Positions 4,914-8,479 of a stretch of DNA of 8,479 bases are shown here, in pieces. How positions within the stretch are numbered: position 1 is the first letter of the stretch; each line of letters begins with the position of its first letter. A model generated the notes under the pieces. It was given only the letters and a program-made list of their open reading frames with translations. It had not been told where the DNA came from and did not search any database. The position numbers were made by a program, and so were the translations under genes. Where the stretch lies: assembly GCA_030637945.1 (NCBI GenBank), contig DAOWFN010000006.1, positions 1 through 8,479 of the forward strand, read 5' to 3'. The DNA is from Gammaproteobacteria bacterium (GTDB lineage: Bacteria > Pseudomonadota > Gammaproteobacteria > SZUA-229).

Positions 4914-6806
4914 ATGCTAAAGATTAATTTAATGTTTAATATCAAAAGCCTGGTCCGTAACGCTCTGTACGCGTTGCTGACTGATTTGCGGTGGAAACGA
5001 CTATTTACTACGTTTTCTCTTATTCTGCTCGTTCCTTTATTGTCATCATGTACAGCAACGACACCTGTCGACAGTGCATCTGATGATGTGGTGATGGATA
5101 AGCAGGAAGCCAAAGTTACACCGAAAACTAACAGTCAGGCAGAGAGCAAAAAAGTCGTAAGCGGCAAAATTTCCAGTGAAACGCCCAGTACAGTCACCAG
5201 GGTTAGAGAACCTGTAGTGCTTGATGGCGACTCTCTATTTAATCTATTGGCTGCAGAATTTGCTGGTAACATCGGTAATATTGAAGCCTCCCTAAAATAT
5301 TATCATGAAGCTGCAGAGACCATTAAAGACAGTCGTGTCGCTGCGCGGGCTGCATATATAGCGCTGTACGGTAAAAATTATGAGGAAGCTATCGTAGCGC
5401 TAGATCGCTGGCGTGAACTGGAGCCAGATGCAGCAGATCTGCCTGGCATGTACGCGGCTTCATACCTTCGCTTAGGGCAACCTGAAAAAGCAGTGCCTTA
5501 TATCGAAAGCGTCTTTACAAACACTCATGAAACATCAGTCGAGGAAGCATTGGCCGTCAAGCAACTGTTAGCGAAAGAAGCGAGTACGGAAGATGCTTAC
5601 CTCGTGCTGCAAAGGCTGAATGCGAGGGAGGATAAAAATAAACACCTGCTCCTGTTGCAATCTCGTTATGCTGCGCAGCTGCAAAAATATGATGAGTCAC
5701 TGGCAACCCTTGACCAGGTGCTGGCTATAGATCCTTCATTACACGAAGTATTAATCATTAAGACCAGGATATTGTCTGCGCAGGGTCATGGTGAAGAGGC
5801 CGCTCTGCTGATCAAGCAGTTGTTAGGAGAACTGCCTGATAATAATACGTTGCGCCTGCAATATGCCCGAATGCTGGTCGATCAACGCAAACTGGATGAG
5901 GCAACGGAGCAATATTCAATATTGCATGAAAAATTGCCAGATGATGGTGAAATTACCTTGAGTCTGGCTTTGTTGCATATCGAGAGAAAACAGCTCGAAG
6001 AAGCAGTCGAAGCACTCGAGCACCTTATCGATAGAGATAAAAAAGTTTCAATCGCAAACTATTACCTTGGACGAATAGCGCAAAACCGGGGTGAAGACAA
6101 GCAGGCGATAGCCAACTATCTGAGAGTTAAACGTGGAGATTATGTTTTTGATGCGCAATTACGTATCGGTGTATTGCTGGCGATACTTGGCAAACCGGAC
6201 GACGGTCTGGCAAAACTTGAAGCCCTGGCAGAAGAGCAGACGAGCTGGGCATTGCGTGTGAGGTGTTACCTTGCGCAAGGTGAGATATTGCGAGATCAGC
6301 GACGCTTTAAAGAAGGTGTAGAAATGTATAGCCGGGCTCTGCAGCAAAACCGTGATGATATAAATCTGCTTTATGCTCGCGGATTAATGGCAGAAAAAGT
6401 CGATCGCCTCGATATGGCCGAAGCGGACCTGTTAAGAGTGATATCGCAAGAGCCGGATAATGCAAACGCTTTGAATGCATTAGGTTACACGCTGGCTGAT
6501 CGGACATCGAGATATAAGGAAGCGTTGAGATATATTAAAAGAGCATCTGAACTAGTGCCTGATGATCCCGCAATCCTGGATAGTCTGGGGTGGGTGAGCT
6601 TCCGGCTAGGTGAGATGGATGAGGCATTAAAATACCTGTCTAAAGCATTTGAAATGCTCGAAGATGCAGAGATTGCTGCGCACTATGGTGAAGTACTGTG
6701 GCGAGCAAACCAAAAAGATAAAGCACGAAAGATCTGGGAAAAAGGCAAGGCGCATAATGCAGACAACCCGGTGTTGGTCGAAACTCTGAATCGAATAAAA
6801 CCCTAG
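4914..6806 (+). CDS. Tetratricopeptide-repeat lipoprotein
   Basis: This 630-aa protein is a probable outer-membrane lipoprotein that acts as a protein-interaction scaffold; no enzymatic motif is visible. A hydrophobic segment (residues 31-43, FTTFSLILLVPLL) ends in the lipobox LSSC, with Cys46 as lipidation site. Thr47 at +2 is not Asp, so Lol export to the outer membrane is expected. A polar linker follows (about 47-95). From about 100 to the end it is a TPR superhelix. The clearest repeats are YDESLATLDQVLAIDP, MDEALKYLSKAFEM and the block from 518 (NALNALGYTLADRTSRYKEA). It matches the TPR gene known beside hemA/lolB in pseudomonads. The N-terminus before the hydrophobic segment is long (about 30 residues) and no start has a Shine-Dalgarno sequence. 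Alternative starts are ATG at 4932 or TTG at 4986, the latter giving a normal signal peptide of about 22 residues. Confidence 0.88.
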   Translation: MLKINLMFNIKSLVRNALYALLTDLRWKRLFTTFSLILLVPLLSSCTATTPVDSASDDVVMDKQEAKVTPKTNSQAESKKVVSGKISSETPSTVTRVREPVVLDGDSLFNLLAAEFAGNIGNIEASLKYYHEAAETIKDSRVAARAAYIALYGKNYEEAIVALDRWRELEPDAADLPGMYAASYLRLGQPEKAVPYIESVFTNTHETSVEEALAVKQLLAKEASTEDAYLVLQRLNAREDKNKHLLLLQSRYAAQLQKYDESLATLDQVLAIDPSLHEVLIIKTRILSAQGHGEEAALLIKQLLGELPDNNTLRLQYARMLVDQRKLDEATEQYSILHEKLPDDGEITLSLALLHIERKQLEEAVEALEHLIDRDKKVSIANYYLGRIAQNRGEDKQAIANYLRVKRGDYVFDAQLRIGVLLAILGKPDDGLAKLEALAEEQTSWALRVRCYLAQGEILRDQRRFKEGVEMYSRALQQNRDDINLLYARGLMAEKVDRLDMAEADLLRVISQEPDNANALNALGYTLADRTSRYKEALRYIKRASELVPDDPAILDSLGWVSFRLGEMDEALKYLSKAFEMLEDAEIAAHYGEVLWRANQKDKARKIWEKGKAHNADNPVLVETLNRIKP

Positions 6807-6920
6807 GGCACCTCTGATTATTTATAACAAGTTTTAACTTTGATTTGTTTTCGCTCAGTGCAGTGATTACAATAGCCCGACATTTCAATCTAACTATTGC
6901 TGTACCCACCTCTAATAACT

Positions 6921-7535
6921 ATGATTCGTTTTACATCCTTTCGTCTGGCTATCGGCCTGATGTGTTTAATGCTGGCCTCTTGTGCAGCGATAAAAGAAAA
7001 AACAGTGGTACAACCGGCAGGCTGGGTCGAGCAGCAGCAACAGCGTCAGCAGGTTAAAGTTTGGGAAATTCGTGGTCGTCTGGGAGTACAGACTCAAACT
7101 AACGGCGGAAGCATGGATCTTATCTGGAAGCAATCCGGCCAGGATTATTCGATCCGGTTAATTTTATCGCTAGGTGCTGGTAACTACCTGATTCAGGGTG
7201 ACGATTATCTCGCAGAAATCCGTTACCCTAATGGCGATAAAGAAATGATTGATAATATCGATAGCGTCTTTTCATCAGTGCTAGGGGTAAATTTACCCGT
7301 TAGTGCAGTTAAGGACTGGGTTCGTGGTCTACCAGCCAGCTCGTTATCGGTCGACAATATGCAATGGAATGAACAGGGCCTGTTAGATACGATAAAACAA
7401 TCGGGCTGGACTGTTGAGATGACGGACTATATAGGTAATGGATTATTATTTCCGCACACCATTTATTTAAGTCGACTTGACGATACTGAAGTGGACATAA
7501 GATTGGTGCTTAGGCAGTGGTTAGTAGATAATTAA
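6921..7535 (+). CDS. lolB: Outer-membrane lipoprotein receptor LolB
   Basis: LolB takes lipoproteins from the periplasmic carrier LolA and inserts them into the inner leaflet of the outer membrane; it is itself a lipoprotein. From the ATG at 6921 it is 204 aa (E. coli LolB 207). The signal peptide MIRFTSFRLAIGLMCLM is followed by lipobox LASC (18-21) with Cys21 lipidated and Ala22 at +2. Family hallmarks are WEIRGRLGVQ near 48-57, then SMDLIWKQSGQDYSIRL, LGAGNYLIQGD and WVRGLPAS. The frame is open upstream to a TTG at 6897; I prefer the ATG because it places the signal peptide normally. It lies 114 bp after the TPR gene, with no terminator hairpin between, and 54 bp before ispE. No Shine-Dalgarno sequence is visible. 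Confidence 0.93.
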   Translation: MIRFTSFRLAIGLMCLMLASCAAIKEKTVVQPAGWVEQQQQRQQVKVWEIRGRLGVQTQTNGGSMDLIWKQSGQDYSIRLILSLGAGNYLIQGDDYLAEIRYPNGDKEMIDNIDSVFSSVLGVNLPVSAVKDWVRGLPASSLSVDNMQWNEQGLLDTIKQSGWTVEMTDYIGNGLLFPHTIYLSRLDDTEVDIRLVLRQWLVDN

Positions 7536-7560
7536 AACCATGCACAAGAACTCAGCAAAC

Positions 7561-7586
7561 ACTCTATATAACCAGAGAGTTCCTGG
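7561..7586 (+). promoter_or_regulatory. Two mutually exclusive short hairpins upstream of ispE
   Basis: ACTCT (7561-7565) can pair with AGAGT (7576-7580), hiding the AGAG that could serve as ribosome-binding site. CCAG (7572-7575) can instead pair with CTGG (7583-7586), leaving AGAG in its loop. The stems are only 5 and 4 bp, so this may be coincidence. Confidence 0.2.
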
Positions 7587-7589
7587 CTT

Positions 7590-8471
7590 ATGAAAGCTGG
7601 CGTCTGGCCTGCACCGGCTAAATTAAACCTGATGTTGCATATAACCGGACGACGTGAAGATGGTTATCATGAGCTGCAAACTGTTTTTCAATTTATCGAC
7701 TTCTCAGACGAGATGGTATTTGAACTGAGAGATGACGACAGGATTATTCGTCATTGCGAAAATTTTGATGTGGCTGAAAGTGAGGATATCAGTATCCGTG
7801 CTGCAATATTGCTGCGTAAAGAGTTCTTATTAAAGGAACCTTCAGCAGGCCGTGATTTTGGTGTTGACCTCCATCTTAAAAAAAACATCCCAATGGGAGC
7901 CGGTTTAGGCGGTGGCAGTTCTGATGCGGCAACCACTTTAGTTGCACTGAACGAATTGTGGGAAATGCAGTTTACTACCGATGAACTCGCTGAAATGGGT
8001 CTGTCGTTAGGCGCGGATGTTCCTGTTTTCGTACGCGGGTTTGCCGCTTTTGCTGAAGGCATCGGCGAAAAATTAAGCCCGGTTTTCCCCGACGAGAATT
8101 GGTATTTTGTGCTCATTCCGCCAGTGCATGTTTCTACGAAAGAAGTCTTTTGTAATCCGCAATTGACACGGGATTGTTCTGCCATCAAACTATGCGACCT
8201 TTCGCGACGTGAGTGGCGAAATGTGTGCACACCAGTGGTGGTTAAAAGCTACCCGATAGTGTCTCAAGCTATTGATATTATTAATAATTATTCAAATGCT
8301 TGCATGAGTGGTACAGGTGCTGCGGTGTTTGCGAGTTTTGATACAAAAACTCAAGCGGAAGAGGTTTTGCAAAAAATCAAAGAAAACCCGATATCAGAGT
8401 CGTGGTTTAGCTTTGTTGTAAAGGGTCTGAACCAGTCACCGCTGTATGATTTTATAGAATCTCGAAAGTAG
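7590..8471 (+). CDS. ispE: 4-diphosphocytidyl-2-C-methyl-D-erythritol kinase
   Basis: GHMP-family kinase of the MEP (non-mevalonate) isoprenoid pathway. It phosphorylates the 2-hydroxyl of CDP-methylerythritol with ATP in the cytoplasm. It is 293 aa (E. coli 283). PAPAKLNLMLHITGRREDGYH at 8-27 contains catalytic Lys11. The ATP-binding glycine/serine loop PMGAGLGGGSSDAATTL spans 101-117. Catalytic Asp143 is in LGADVPVFVRG, and the third GHMP motif is MSGTGAAVFASF at 239-250. It ends with TAG at 8469-8471, 8 bases before the window edge. It is probably co-transcribed with lolB. This is the only gene here with anything like a Shine-Dalgarno element, AGAG at 7576-7579, 10 nt before the ATG. Confidence 0.96.
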   Translation: MKAGVWPAPAKLNLMLHITGRREDGYHELQTVFQFIDFSDEMVFELRDDDRIIRHCENFDVAESEDISIRAAILLRKEFLLKEPSAGRDFGVDLHLKKNIPMGAGLGGGSSDAATTLVALNELWEMQFTTDELAEMGLSLGADVPVFVRGFAAFAEGIGEKLSPVFPDENWYFVLIPPVHVSTKEVFCNPQLTRDCSAIKLCDLSRREWRNVCTPVVVKSYPIVSQAIDIINNYSNACMSGTGAAVFASFDTKTQAEEVLQKIKENPISESWFSFVVKGLNQSPLYDFIESRK

Positions 8472-8479
8472 ATTTTTGA

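Noticed and set aside
4844..5113. 89-codon minus-strand frame across the hemA-TPR intergenic region
   Set aside because: It overlaps the TPR signal-peptide region antisense, resembles no protein I recognise and has no ribosome-binding site.
6845..6873. Possible lolB promoter, TTGTTT at 6845-6850 and TACAAT at 6868-6873 with 17-nt spacing
   Set aside because: The -10 is good but the -35 matches only 3 of 6, expected by chance in AT-rich intergenic DNA.
7751..8230. 159-codon open frame on the minus strand inside ispE
   Set aside because: It is antisense to all the conserved ispE kinase motifs and shows no recognisable domain; a shadow of the real gene.

Overview
The window carries a conserved gammaproteobacterial housekeeping neighbourhood, probably chromosomal. 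The order hemA-prfA-prmC on the minus strand, divergent from a TPR lipoprotein gene followed by lolB and ispE on the plus strand, is the arrangement known from pseudomonads and many other gammaproteobacteria. LolB itself also points to a proteobacterium with an outer membrane. The sequence is moderately AT-leaning. I cannot name a genus.

Left part (1-1345): positions 1-68 are the last codons of a plus-strand gene with a Gly/Tyr/Asn/Gln-rich tail. It converges on a minus-strand pair, a JAMM/Mov34 metalloprotease and a MoeB/ThiF/HesA-type E1 adenylyltransferase. Such pairs normally act around a ubiquitin-like sulfur carrier (MoaD/ThiS/CysO type), but no carrier gene lies in the window.

Middle (1346-4756): a 178-bp gap between moeB and prmC holds a 140-bp hairpin-rich repeat. 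It reads as two inverted REP-like units, the second split by a 65-bp insert made of three more hairpins. Upstream are prmC, prfA and hemA. PrmC methylates the GGQ glutamine of release factor 1, encoded by the adjacent prfA. HemA is glutamyl-tRNA reductase, the first step of tetrapyrrole synthesis, and overlaps prfA by 4 bp. The minus-strand transcription order is hemA, prfA, prmC, [repeat], moeB, JAMM.

Right part (4757-8479): a 157-bp divergent intergenic region is followed by a 630-codon TPR lipoprotein gene, lolB (outer-membrane lipoprotein receptor) and ispE (MEP-pathway kinase). The window ends 8 bases after ispE. The TPR protein has a lipobox and would be a client of the Lol pathway.

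No CRISPR array, tRNA, rRNA, transposase gene or phage gene is visible, and there is no gene-free stretch over 300 bp. The most unusual features are the split REP doublet, the JAMM-E1 pair without a visible carrier, and the near absence of Shine-Dalgarno sequences upstream of all eight genes. I did not find a clearly novel multi-gene system.
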